A stretch of 64,000 bases of DNA from Arctopsyche grandis (GCF_051622035.1 NC_135367.1:13382501-13446500), one strand, 5' to 3'. Shown: positions 35,168 through 48,192, counted from the first letter of the stretch. Translations and numbers: made by a program. Notes: generated by a model not told the origin, from the sequence alone.

Positions 35168-35499
35168 ATTATAGACATACATATTTGATGGTTTTAGAAA
35201 ATAATGATTTAAAATTGGACATTGTGGAACATTTAAAAAAAAGAATCCAAGAATCGTAACTATTCTCCATCTAGTTAACGTAAATTAGTTTTCGTTGATG
35301 TAATTTTTGAATAACAAAAATAATAAACGAAAATATATTTTTTCTTTTGTTTTTTATTTTTATTTTTTTCATATTATTATATTTTTTTGACAGGTTTAAT
35401 GCGAGAATACTTCAGATGCCGAAAATGCAATTTCAAAATTAAGACCAGGTAAATTCTGTCGCAATTAAATGATTTTTTTGCCAATGAAAATAAGGAAAA

Positions 35500-36110
35500 T
35501 GTTTCTCATAGAACATTTAGCCCCAATATCGAAAGGGGTCGGGTCGCGTATTTATAATGGCGGCAAAGCTTTCCGGGTCGTTTGACTTCAATTACATTAT
35601 GGCAAGCAATTGGCAAGGTAATGCCAGAGTCGAAGCAATTAGCGACGACGCCGATGGCCAATCAGCCAGGTATTCTGTTTACCATCGAGGTTGACTTCCA
35701 TCGGAAAACTCTCGGAAACGAAATTTTTGCGTTCATGCCTCAGTACATATTCGTAGCTATGTGCTGTACGTTTCTACTAAACTCTTTCGTACGTAATGTG
35801 AAAATGGGGCTTTTCTCGGATTTTCTCCGAGCGGCGAGCTTTTCTTTTTTAACCCCCCCTTTCCTTCCCCACTCTTCTAACGCCTTCCTCTAACTCCTCT
35901 CGACCCTCCTACAATCCAACCTAGATTTTCTTTTGACGTTCGCGCCGCACACATAAACGTCAATTTCCACCCGTGAAAACCCCTCCACATAATCATAAAA
36001 ACGGAGAAGTCTTCACTCATTTTCATTTTGTTTTCAACACCAACCACTCTCAACGACATCCGTTGGAAATTTTTTTTTGACCATGATATCAAAAGAAAAA
36101 AATGCTGTAA
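35500..36110. other. Unexplained block of mixed composition in intron 1
   Basis: GC content rises well above its surroundings, with non-repetitive text such as TCGGGTCGCGTATTTATAAT. Frames of 103 codons (plus, 35582-35893) and 71 codons (minus, 35877-36092) exist, but neither shows a recognisable domain. It could be a conserved noncoding region, an unknown exon, or a fragment of an unrecognised transposon. Confidence 0.3.
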
Positions 36111-36384
36111 ATGCTGATGGTGTTGGTATTGTTTCTATAACCAAAATCGTGTGTTTCGTGATAGAAGTCGTAGTTGGTGATTCTCAAATTATCTCTGAAA
36201 AGTTGACACCAGAAAAAAACCTGACATTTTTTAAATTAAAAATTTTATAATCCCAACATTCTTAATCCATCTCTTTAACTCAAGCATTACAACATTTTAT
36301 ATTTAATTATGTACACAGGGCCGTTAAATATTCTAGAAGTGAACCATGTTTTTTTAATTCTCCGATTTCGATTAATAAAATTAT

Positions 36385-37490
36385 TTATATTTATTTATTT
36401 ATTATTAAATAGCAAATTGCTAAAGAATTATTTAACAATTAACAATTTTAAACTAAAACTAACTATAATATAACATAGGTAGCAAAATTAACAAAACTAT
36501 AATTAGTTACCCTAAAATAATATAATATAATTCCAAACATAGCATTTTTTAAACTTACATATATGTATAATTACGTCATCTTCCACAGAGGTATCTATTT
36601 ACACCCCCCAAGAAAGCACCAATGTTACTAGCACCTTTAATGTTCTCAGGAAGGGCATTATATATTTGAACACCTCTGTGGAAAACACCTCCTGCAGTTT
36701 TTGCTTTCTTAACTCTACCTATAATTAATTTATTTCTATTTCTAGTTTTATAATTATGTATAGCTCTATTCCTAACTATGTGATTATTAAAATATTTGGG
36801 TAATAAATTCTTATCTAGCTTATATACAAATTTTAAAGTGCTTAATTTAAGACTATTTCTACCTATAATATCCAACCATTTCGATCCATCAAATATTCCT
36901 ACATTTCATCACATTCAATTTTGTACGCATTGCTCTATTCTGCACTTTCTGCACTTTATCAATACACATTCCATTAAATAGATTGAGCACTGTAACGCAA
37001 TTATAAATTAATATTTTACTTTTTATACTTTCTACTAAATTTCTTAACCTACAAAGTACACCAACTTTTTTTGCCATTTTTTTTAATAATATAATCTGCG
37101 TGTACCTTAAAACTTAATTTCCAATTTAAATAAATACCTAAATACTTATATTATCTACTACTTCTACCATTCTCTCATCCATCACTCACTCACAACGCTT
37201 TTATTATTAATCCACATCATCTTAGTCTTACTTAAGTTCACTTTCAGTTTATTCTCACATAACCAATCACTTACATCCTGTAATTCCCTACATAAAATAT
37301 CACTAACTTGCACATCATTACCTACAATATAAACTAACGTATCATCCGCATATATATGAAATGTACATACATTAAATACTTTCACCAAATCATTAATATA
37401 TGTATATAAAACAAACAACAGAGGTCCTAATTTAGAACCCTGTGGTTGTTCTTTCATTTTCTCACAGCTGTCCAAAAAGTCCATCAACTA
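36385..37490 (-). mobile_element. CR1/Jockey-type LINE 3' part, decayed
   Basis: Minus-strand frames give PQGSKLGPLLFVLYTYINDL, HIYADDTLVYIVG (catalytic YADD), LQDVSDWLCENKLKVNLSKT, and C-terminally IHNYKTRNRNKL and GVFHRGVQIYNALPENIK. The last blocks are typical of CR1-like C-termini. Frame breaks separate them. An ATTT-type tail lies at 36385-36405. Confidence 0.82.
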
Positions 37491-38924
37491 CATATATAAT
37501 AATAATTCCCGTCATAAAACTCTCGAGCTTATTTAAAGCTCGTTTATCTGCTATTATCTCAAATTATCAAATTGTTATTATATAAAGAAAGTTTGAAAAA
37601 GTCAAATGCTTCACAATACGGAATCATATGAAAATGGTTGAGAGCCGCTATTCTAGACGATATCGATGCCCTTTAGCGAATTGTAAATATTTATCGTAAG
37701 AGGCAGAATCATAATTAACGACAAAGATATTAGGTTCAGTTTTAATTAATGCCGAAAGTCGATTACGTAGAAACGTATCGAATTTCCCAAAATTTTCTCG
37801 CGTGAAAATTAATTTCGGCGGAGATTGAACGTTTGTGTATCAAATCGAATCAAAACAAACACCTAAATATAAATGTAGGTATATAAAACTGAAAATATAT
37901 TTATTCAGAGTTTTATCAATCATACCTCATATGATTGATATGTATCGTCAAAAAAATGCACAACAAAATATTTTATGCTAGGTATTGCAAAATATTTATG
38001 ACGAAACCACTGTCGTTATATTATATTATAACGATAGTGTTTTCGTCATAAGAAACCTAGTATCACTAATTTCGTTTAATTATTTTAGCGTAATTCAAAT
38101 TAAATCACTAATTTCTAAAAACGACAGTAATTCCTAATTGTTTGTTTAACTTAGTATTATTTGAAGTCTACTATACGCTATACCTATGTACATATATGTA
38201 TGTATTTGCTTACCTTTAAAGAGATATAATATAAAAAGATGATTTTAGATATATATTTATAATAAGGTTTTCATTTCTTTATATCGACTTTTCTTACCGT
38301 AATCTTACTAAGATACGACCGACCTTTCACGATTTTTTGTAATATTCCAAGTATTCTAAAAGTAAATTCGAACAATTAAGTTTATTGAAGACATACTTCA
38401 TATTAGAAAGAAATATTTTAATAAATTATTTATTTTATTTATATTAAAATAATATGCACATATATTTAGAACACGTTTCTAAGCGATGGCGATGGTTTAA
38501 AATGATAATATGTAGATTTGGATTAGGCTATACTTCATATGCGTATTGCAAACCTCTATAATTCGAATTATGTCATTACGAAAAAAAATATATCAACCGA
38601 AATAATTATTTTCACGGGAAGCCCCTTGTACACGTGCCTCACAAATGCGAAAGAAACGGGGAATTCAGTTGGCTGCGCTCAACAACGCTTATTATACATA
38701 TATTATTTGACATTTAATACACAATAAAATGTTTTTTATAGCTAATTACAATAATTAACCTCGCAGATTTTGAATTATTTTAACTTAAAATACACAATTT
38801 TTACCTGGACGCTTGACGTCCAGCACAGGGAATGGCGGATTTTTAACACAGTAGGCTAATAATAATACGAAATTGTCGATATTATCATATTTTTTTTGAA
38901 TATTTAATATTTAAAACATTTTAA

Positions 38925-39005
38925 ACGAATGCATATTATGAAACGTGGCTAATCTAATAGGAAAAATTCATTTGTTTTTTTTATTAAATTTAAAAGAATA
39001 TACTT
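38925..39005 (-). repeat. Helitron-like family 2 internal fragment
   Basis: ACGTGGCTAATCTAATAGGA followed by TTCATTTGTTTTTTTTATTA matches the inside of family 2 copies. Both ends are lost. Confidence 0.45.
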
Positions 39006-39040
39006 ACATACACAGCGGTCTTTATTTTATACTAGTGGCC

Positions 39041-39348
39041 TGTATGCACACAATTGTGATTGGATTTAGTGGTAGGTAACGGCATTCAGTCGCTTCCCGC
39101 TGGAGTTCTCAGAACTGACAGCGCAAGATCGTGGGACTGCATATCTGGTACGTGACTATAACAAGAGGTAAACAAACGCGTCGAAGAAGATGCAGTGAGC
39201 GACCTGCCCTTTATAAGCAAATACTTAGGCCACATGAAGGCATTATGGACGGAGCACTGGCAGTGCGTGAATCTCCTTAATCACCCAATAAATGCTGTGA
39301 AGCGACTTTGGCCTTTTATTTGGATCCTCCAACCACCTCTACGCAACA
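39041..39348 (+). mobile_element. Solo LTR, diverged relative of 15971-16350
   Basis: TG...CA borders, GGACGGAGCACTGGCAGTGC and CCAATAAATGCTGTGAAGCG shared with the other LTR (opposite orientation), ends CTACGCAACA. No target duplication seen. Confidence 0.65.
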
Positions 39349-40685
39349 ATACTATAGAAATGCTTTATGAAAAAATATTTATATTTAATATTTTGATATT
39401 TATATACGAAATTGTATATTAAATGAAATGAAAGTGAAACAGTCAGATGCAGAATAAGCCACAGGAAACTTGAGAAAAACGGTCAAATTTGAATAAACTT
39501 ATACCGTATACCGATTTCGACAGTGACTAAAGGTTAACACTATCGAGTGTGGAAGTTCCGGGAGAGTTCGATTCCATTAGAATTCTCTGCGTTTTCGTCA
39601 TAAGCGAAAGTTTTCGACGATTCAAAAAGTTCGGGGCTGAGGTTTAACCCGCTGCCGACCTTATCCTCTGGGGCTTTACGTGCACTAAGTCCAGAATATG
39701 CTCCAAAGTTTGCCAATAAACCTATGACCCGGACCGTCGTAATTTTGACCAGCGCGTTTTTGGTCCCTTTTATAGCTTTCTCACATGGAATCATATTCAG
39801 ACTGAGCTCTCGGGAAAACAACTGCTGTTGTTGCAGCACCACGATTTTCTCATGTAATAGTATTTTTCTCATTCGCAGACAAATATTGATTTACAATGAA
39901 ACAGGTTTACGAGATTCATATATGTATATATTTATGTACACTGAATAGCAGGCCTCACTCTATGTAGAATTGTACATATGACAATCTGAGCCGAACACAT
40001 TTATATATGTACGCACATTCATGTGAAAAACAACCAAGAAAAATATGCTGCAAAAAGAGCTGTATTACGACACTTACCCCTAGCACCAATTTTTTAGAAC
40101 TTAAATTTCAATATGTAGTATCATATTGAAAGTGTCACACTTAGTGAATGACATTGCCAAAACTAACCATCAAACTTGACTATGATAGAGGACATACACA
40201 TTTTCCAATTCAAGATACTTAAGCAAATTCGTAGTAAATTGCCTATGAGTAACATCATTTCATCGTATCTCGTTAACGAATTTAATGATGGAAGCTATGA
40301 CGTGTTCACGTGCAGTATATTGATGTTGTTTTTTTTTCGGTTTTTATAAACTTGTGGTTCTCAATTCGTTTAGTTCCCAGATACATATGTACTTTGCAAC
40401 AGTGGCGAGTTCTTGTGCATATTCTTTATTTGTCATACTACAATAATACGCACTGGTATAATTTTTAAAATAATCCAATAAATATTCATTTTAATATGGA
40501 ATACTACTGATATAGGATAAATTCAATATGATAAAATGGATAAATAAATCAAACGCCTTTAAGTTTTTAAATAACATATTTTAATAAATATTAAAATTAA
40601 AATTTATAAAGTCAATAGCCACGAGTTGACAATTTTCTGACTACAGTATGCATCATCATCATCAATGATATTATAATATACTCGT

Positions 40686-41175
40686 GCTGTGCCCGATGAA
40701 ATATCATTGTATGGGTTATGGCACATTAAGCTATTAATTTAAAAAATAAATGTGTCGGTTCTGTGTTTGATCCGCACGCGGTCATATTTTTTTCAAATAC
40801 CTTCTAAATTAATTTAATTCAATATTTATATTTAATTGTTTGGTAAAAAATGGTAAAAATTACCTACCTACCTACATATAAACAATATACATACAACACC
40901 AATAGACAAATTAATTAAATAAATTTACAATAGATGGCGCTAAATTCTCAGAGACTTTTTGACTTAGAGAAAACATTGGTAGCAAACAGTATACATACAT
41001 ATATAGAAGTTGTTTTTTTGATCTGTTATTATGTTCGTATTATATTCGTATGTTTTGTTGGCATTGTTTTAATTGTGACGTACATATGTCTAATCGAAAC
41101 GACTATTATAGTACGGCAAGTGTTATCGCATACAGATACACATACACACAGAAGAGCGCTATTATATACGTATAA
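40686..41175 (-). repeat. Dispersed repeat, Helitron-like family 3, copy 2
   Basis: CCCGATGAAATATCATTGTATGGG, GTGTCGGTTCTGTGTTTGAT and AGATGGCGCTAAATTCTCAG match 3742-4395 in order. Confidence 0.55.
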
Positions 41176-41499
41176 TATGATGATGAGCATCATCAGGGCG
41201 CTAGAAATTATATTGATTAGCTTGCACTAATGACTTTGGAGCCGAAACGAACGACATTCTCCTCCTGCCTCCTTCTTGTCCACCCCCCAGGTCACCTCAT
41301 GAATTGATTCAAGATCATCTATTTCGAGCCCTTTGAGTGCTTCTGACAAAGCGTTCATTAGGGATGCGTGCGGGTGATCGATGCAATCAATGTTCAATAC
41401 TGAATTGGTCGGCTTAAAAAACGTTTAATATAAATTTATTTAGTTTTATATAGTTAATGCGAGGTAAAAATATAAAATTCCGACGAATAATAATCGTCA

Positions 41500-42055
41500 T
41501 ACTTATGATTATTTTTCGAATGGTTCCTATTTCAAGAGCTATTCGACTTTTCAATGAAATCTTTGCTGCCGTCCCTGAATGCGATATTTTCCACCTAGGT
41601 GAGCGTATATTATTTTTAAATATTTATCTGGTAAGCTGCGCTCATCATCATTTTCTTAATTTGAATGTGATGTATAAGTGGAATAATAATCTACTCTCTT
41701 CCATTTGGCCCTCCCAGGGATGTTTTGTATTTGTAGCTTGTTCTTATTTATCGGAACAGGCTGCAGTTGCAAGAGATTCCCTTCTTTATATTTTTACTAC
41801 TTATTAAATTATCTTTGTATTTTATTACTCATTTAAATTTTCATTTCTCCGCTATTTTATTACTTTATTGTTTTTTATGATTGTGTTTAAATGTTGTTTT
41901 TTTATCTTATTTTTTTGCTTTTGCTTTTTGTTCTATATATTTATTTTTTGTTTTTCTCCCCCTCTTGTTTTATTATCTAACCCATTGTGGCGCATTAGGT
42001 TCTTCCTGTAATACCCCAATGGTACAAAACTTTTAAATAAATAAATAAATGATCA
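41500..42055 (+). mobile_element. LINE 3' end fragment
   Basis: The frame reads RMVPISRAIRLFNEIFA then DIFHLGE, matching the extreme C-terminus of the LINE at 9950-11205 ([19 protein letters not shown]). Followed by a T-rich 3' UTR and a (TAAA)n tail at 42035-42052. Confidence 0.65.
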
Positions 42056-42929
42056 GATTTTCCCTTCCATTTTCACAAATGGCGTCCGTCCTGGCGAATT
42101 ATACGACCATTTTTCATTATACGGGTGATTTGATATGACCCACCGATCCTGTTGAGGGCCTACTCTCTTCTTGCTTTTCGTCCTGGAAAATAATATAACT
42201 CGATAGCGTTGGTGGGGGAGGTAGGTGGATAAGATAATGCCGCGTCGGAGAGGAGAACTTCCGTCGGTGACCGGCCGTCATTCATTTCCTCTAAAACATT
42301 AATTTCCTTTTACGATCTGCGTGCCACTAAGACAAAACAAAATCTGAATTGCGATTAATAGGATCACACTCGTCTGAAAAATATATACATTTCCAACGAG
42401 TCCAAGTTTTCACTCCAATTCGTTCATGAACATACTAGCTTGTTTATACGCCTATTGGTTAGAGCTTAAGTGCCAACAGTCAAAAGCATGAAAATTTTGG
42501 GTTTCAAAACATTTGACACCCAAAAAAGTCGAGTATTTAGAAAGGAAATCCAATGGAAACTACATTAAGATGTTGCTATTATTCTCGTTTCCGCTAATAT
42601 TAAACATATTGCAACCCAAGGAAAACATATATGTATGTATGTAAATATGTATATATACAAAAATATTCGGGTGTGACCAACCCATGACTTTATCTATGTA
42701 TTTGAGAAATATAAGAAAGTCACAAAACAAAATTCTATATTGAACCGTAAAAACACATTAACACATACCGGCAGCATTATGAAATACTAATAGTTTTTCA
42801 TAATGCTGCATTTTCGATACAAATTGAGCGCAAATGTAGCTTGAACCATATTGAACCATACAGACAGATTTAAAATATTAATAACTATGATAGCGATACA
42901 AATTGAGCGCAAATGTATGCACAAGACAA

Positions 42930-43760
42930 AAGCTCTACTTCCGGTTGTCGGATTTTGTTCAATTTTGTTTTTTTAATACTTGAAATCACTATCAGTATTA
43001 TACACGTTAAATATTAAGAAAATAAAAATAATTTAAAAGGTCAAAATAAAATAATGAAATATTGTTTTAAAAAAAAATACTACTTCCGGTTTACTGATTC
43101 TGACCAAAACCGTATCAGCTTTAAGTTAGTACATAAAGAATACAAATATAAATTTTCAGCTTAATACGTTCAGTGTTGTGGACAGGATCCAGGCGACAAC
43201 ATTTTTGAGTTTTCTAATAAATCCCACTTCCGGTTCATTAAATTTGGTAATTTTTTTATTATTTCTACTTAAAATCACTATTTTTATTATACACAAATTA
43301 GACCAAAACCTTAGCAGCTCTAAGTTAGTACATAAAAAATAAAAATATGAATTTTCAGCTTAATACGTTCAGGGGTGTGAACACAGTAGTGGGCACAACA
43401 TTTTTGACCTTTCTAAGAGGAAAAAATCCCACTTCCGGTTTATAAAACTTAATATATTTTTTTTATTTTCATCACATTAATACAAGAATTATACTTGATT
43501 TTTTTCGTGACGACCACACATGTTTAAGTGGTCAAAAAAATAGTGGAAGAAAAATCGAACAAGAGTAAACTGCCACTTCCGGTTAACGGATGCTTACCAA
43601 ATTTTATAAATAACTTGATATTAAGCTTAAACTTCTAGATATGAAATCTCAGTTGAATTAACCAAACGGTTTTTGAGAAAAACATAAAAAACCTCGATTC
43701 TCTAGAGTAAAAGTACTACTTCCGGTTCAGATAAAAATATTTAAAAAATATAAGTTTATA
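42930..43760 (+). repeat. About 144-bp tandem repeat array, each unit with ACTTCCGGTT
   Basis: ACTTCCGGTT (or with one flanking change) occurs at 42937, 43082, 43226, 43431, 43575 and 43718. Spacings are 145, 144, 205, 144 and 143 bp. Units also share GACCAAAACC..TCAGCT..AAGTTAGTACATAAA and AATTTTCAGCTTAATACG. The third interval carries about 60 extra bp. No coding. Confidence 0.75.
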
Positions 43761-44445
43761 AAAATTATTATTTTCATTACAAGCAAAAAAATTTCATTCT
43801 GATTGAGTTAGTGGTCTGGGAGATAATTTAATTCTAAAACTTACTGATCCGTGATCAGTAATCCATTTTCACATGATCACAAAACTTCATCTATTGTTAC
43901 TACGTTCATAGATAAAGTAAAAAGGATGGGACACATGATTAAGAATACTTAAAATTATGCCTAATAGTTTGTGCATGAAAAAACTAGTTTGTTTTCTTGT
44001 GTATACTAAAACTGGGATATTGGTATGTGTATGAACAAACTAGTACGTTCACAAACGAACGAAATTTAAATTTGTATATACAAATATATTATGTCAAGGT
44101 TAATAACAATTCACATATTTTTGATACGTACTATCTACATACATATGTTATTCATCACCGCAATACAAACCGCAAAATATTTTTATTTCAATTTTGGCTC
44201 ATTGAAATATTGTATACTAGCTGTATTACCCGGCTTCGCTCAGTGTTTATAATATAAACCGCTTAAACATGACTAAGCTAATAGTAAACATTTAATTAAA
44301 AAAAAAAAAAATTTAAAATTTTTTTTTTATTTATTTAAAAAAAAAAAAAAAAATAAAAAAAAAATAAAAAAAAAATTAAAAAAAAATTAAAAAAAAAATT
44401 AAAAAAAAAATTAAAAAAAAAAAAAAAAATCAAATTTTTTTTTTT

Positions 44446-45430
44446 GCCTTCTAGGGCTTCGCCCTCGGCGCCCCCCTGAGCCTTTGCCTTCTAGAGCTTC
44501 GCCCCTCCACGCCCCCATGAGCAATTGCCGTTTAGGGCTTCGCCCCCATGATCAGGTGCCTTTTAGGGCTTCGCCCCTCCGCGCCCCCATGATTAAATGC
44601 CGTCTAGGGCTTCGCCCCCCTTAGTTAATGCCTTTTAGGGCTTCGCCCCTCCACGTCCCCATGGTTAATTGCCGTCTAGGGCTTCGCCCCCATTATCAGT
44701 TGCCTTTTAGGGCTTCGCCCCTCCGCGCCCCCATTATTAAATGCCGTTTAGGGCTTCGCCCCCCTTAGCTTATGCCTTTTGGGGCTTCGCCCCTCCGCGC
44801 CCCCATGATTAACTGCCGTTTAGGGCTTCGCCCCCCTTAGCTAATGCCTTTTGGGGCTTCGCCCCTCCGCGCCCTCATGATTAAATGCCGTCTAGGGCTT
44901 CGTCCCCATGATCAGTTGCCGATAAGGGCTTCGCCCCTCCACGTCCCCATGGTTAATTGCCGTCTAGGGCTTCGCCCCCATGATCAGTTGCCTTTTAGGG
45001 CTTCGCCCCTCCGCGTCCCCATGATTAAATGCCGTTTAGGGCTTCGCCCCCCTTAGTAAATGCCTTTTGGGGCTTCGCCCCTCCGCGCCCCCATCATTAA
45101 ATGCCGTCTAAGGCTTCGCCCCCATGATCAGTTGCCTTTTAGGGCTTCGCCCCTCCACGCCCCCATGGTTAAATGCCGTCTAGGGCTTCGCCCCCATGAT
45201 CAGTTGCCTTTTAGGGCTTCGCCCCACCACGCCCCCATGATTAAATGCCGTCTAGGGCTTCGCCCCCCTTAGTTAATGCCTATTAGGGCTTCGCCCCTCC
45301 GCGCCCCCATGATTAATTGCCGTCTAGGGCTTCGCCCCCCTTAGTTAATGCCTTTTAGGGCTTCGCCCCTCCGCGCCCCCATGATTAAATGCCGTCTAGG
45401 GCTTCGCCCCCATGATCAGTCGCCGTTTAG
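44446..45430. repeat. GC-rich tandem array, 72-bp dimer
   Basis: About 13 copies of a 72-bp period made of a 41-bp and a 31-bp half. Each half starts GCCNTNTAGGGCTTCGCCCC. The halves differ by CTCCGCGCCCCCATGATTAA versus CCATGATCAGTT or CCTTAGTTAAT. GGGCTTCGCCC is itself an inverted repeat that could fold. The array gives frames such as MPFGASPLRAPM that look like repeat artefacts. Confidence 0.85.
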
Positions 45431-46010
45431 GGCTTCGCCTCATAAGGCAGCGCCCCATGAGGCTGCCCCCCCCTGCGCCCCCTTCGGGGCCCCATGGGGG
45501 TGCGCCCCCTTGCGCCCCCTTCGGGGCCCCATGCGGCTAAGCTCCATAAGGCGGCGCCCCATAAGGCGGCGCCCCATAAGGCAGCGCCCCATAAGGCTGC
45601 GCCTCATAAGACTGCACCCCATAAGGCTACGCCCCATGAGGCTGCGCCCCCCTGCGCCCCCTTTGGGGCCCAAAGAGGCTGCGCCCCCCTGCGCCCCCTT
45701 CGGGGCCCCATGAGGCTGCGCTCCCCTGCACCCCATGAGGCTGCGCCCCCTTTGGGGCCCCATGGGGCTGCGCCCCATGAGGCTGCACCCCCTTCAGGGC
45801 CCCATGCGGCTAAGCTCCATAAGGCGGCGCCCCATAAGGCGGCGCCCCATAAGGCTGCGCCCCATAAGACTGCGCCCCATAAGGTTGCGCCCCATAAGGC
45901 TGCGGCCGATAAGGCTGAGCCCCATAAAGCTGCGCCCCTTATGGGGCCCCGCCAGGGGCGCCATAAGGGGCGCCATAACACTACTCGCCTTGCGCCCCCG
46001 CGGGGGTGAA
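45431..46010. repeat. GC-rich array, 15-bp and related units
   Basis: Runs of CGCCCCATAAGGCGG (15 bp) and CCCCCTTCGGGGCCCCATG blocks. The larger order is duplicated (about 45530-45640 and 45810-45930). The 15-bp period keeps frames open on both strands (171 codons plus, 146 codons minus), with [10 protein letters not shown]-type repeats. Confidence 0.85.
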
Positions 46011-48192
46011 TCCATTGAATCGAAAAAAACAAATCGGCGCCCATGGATCGAAAAAAAAAAAAATCGAATCACGTGTTCGATGACGTCACCGATCTACGGA
46101 CGACGACGACGACCAAGGATACATACATACATATATACAAAGTCTCTTTCCAAATTATAGATTAGATGTATGTACTGTGAATTTGAATATTTTTTGTGTA
46201 GAATTCAATTGTTTGGATTACATATTAATATATTGTTAACACGAGAGCTTACATATATTTCAGTGAAACTATTTTGGTTGTAAAAAAAAAAAATAAACCA
46301 TGAAAGCATGATCAGTGATCGATGCTGAGTTCAAAGCTGTCACAATCTCCAATCTCCAAGTCGAATTTTCGCATCATAACTAAACTTAATATACTAATAT
46401 ATTAAATAAAAATATATATTTAATAAAAATATTATAGTCCATCCGCTGTAGGAAGACACTGCTAAAACGGACATGCTGTCCCTTTCACCCCATATCGACC
46501 AATAACATTTGCATGTACAATGTTCCACTGTCTATGTAATTAAATGCTGTTGGTCGAGAGGCGGTGTAAGGGACAGCATGTACGTATTTCCTAAGTATCC
46601 TACGATAGCTGAGTATTAAGTTCCAGGACCTGGACTACTTGAGTGGCCCCTTGACGGGACTTTTGACTGATCGATATTGTTATTTAATATTATTCTACAT
46701 AAAAATACATATATTTCTTTAATGCTAAATGTTTATTATATTTCGATCCGCGCATTCTTCGTGTCCATATGCAATCGTACTTTTTATATCATACTTTATT
46801 ATTAGATTATTTCAAAAAATGGCATTATATATACATATATAGGTATTTTTCTAATAGTTCTGATAGATTTTTCGCATCTTAAAATACATCTATAAGATTT
46901 TTTTTTGGTTTGTCCTAGGGTAAGGAATTATTTATTCCAGGGCCTGGGATTCCTCTTGGCGGCCCTGCCTGCGACGTACGTTTTATCTTTCATAATTATT
47001 AAATAAATTGAATAACGAGAATATTTTGGCTTTGAAAATCTTAATGCAGCCACTGGACATTTCCATAGGAGCGCTGATGATAATTTGCGACCAAAGCAAA
47101 ATTTCACATGAGAACCACTGCTCCATAAATTAAATTGTACGTAGTGTGCCAGTCTCTTCCTTTCCTAATCTTATCCTACCACTTTAGAATCGCTCTAAAA
47201 CCTTTATGAATGTACATAAATACATACATACATATAATACTTCTCCAACATTTCGCAGCATAAATAATATCAGTGACAAAGAGATATGTACCTTATTTTA
47301 TCTAGATGATACATGTAATCGAATCTCGTACTGTATTTCCATTCCTCCGCATTCTTAAACGTCATTAACTTTTGTATTTTATCTGATTTAGGAGAAATGT
47401 ATCCGAACTGCAGAAAACACTATTAATATTTGTGATTCTTAAATGATGGGATTTATACGGGAAAATATTTGTCTTTCTTAAAAAAGCTACATAAATGTTT
47501 AAAATACAACCAATAGATAAAACTTACAAATACCGTTTTCACCGCATGTCCGTTTTGAATACACTTTTTTGATTTTCGATTCTTAAATATATGTAGATAT
47601 ACACAAAGGACTTAGAATATTTTTTAATTAAAAGCATTCCCAATATTCCCAAAGTCAAATGTCAGGGTCTCGTTTTCACTATACCTACATACATATGTAC
47701 ATATAAAAAAATACCTACACAATATAATGGCTTTAGAAATTCTTCAGTGCCCTCGAACGTGGGACCGTTCCAGTTGTCATCTGCATATTTTCACTCTCAG
47801 GAAAATTGTGTCTGGCTAGAGGCACTGGCATGCGTTTATTTCCACTCCAACCTTGCACCATGAAAGCCTCCGTGACCTATTAAATGTTCTACAGCATCGG
47901 AAGAGTCACCCCTCTCACTAACGGAGAGCAACAAGCCGTTGTTGCTCGTGTACATAAATATGTATACACTTTGTAAATACGTATACAACTGGGCCTTTGT
48001 CTGACGAAATGTTTGAAGTTGAATAGTCTATAAATGTATGTATGTATATAACGTATGTAGATAGGCACTGTTTTGTATGCTGGGTTTCGCTTATATAAAG
48101 CAAGAGCAAAGTTTTTCAGTGGCAATGGTTCGATACGTACTCGTATATAGTAAATACATATATGGAGTCAAGTTAATGATCAATAATACATG

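Larger units (their letters stand above)
44217..46166 (-). mobile_element. Helitron-like element, family 2, copy C, with GC-rich array
   Basis: The minus strand begins A|TCTAATCTATAATTTGG and ends with the GC hairpin, 9 nt, CTAG|T, as in copies A, B, D and E. Between these ends lies 1.95 kb instead of about 0.2 kb: a poly-A/T tract (44285-44440), a GC-rich tandem array (44446-46010), and ATCGAATCACGTGTTCGATG with GACGACGACGACGACC near 46060-46115. Confidence 0.7.

Noticed and set aside
40934-41230. 98-codon plus-strand frame with hydrophobic stretch
   Set aside because: It lies within the dispersed repeat shared with 3742-4395, where the frame is not kept.
44446-45430. CRISPR array
   Set aside because: Repeats with variable intervals resemble one superficially, but there are no unique spacers (the intervals repeat too), there are no cas genes, and the window is eukaryotic.
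45604-46044. Long minus-strand frame with repeated ALWGA peptides, as a possible structural protein
   Set aside because: It lies wholly in a 15-bp-period GC array that is open in several frames on both strands. It has no start context, splice support or non-repetitive domain.
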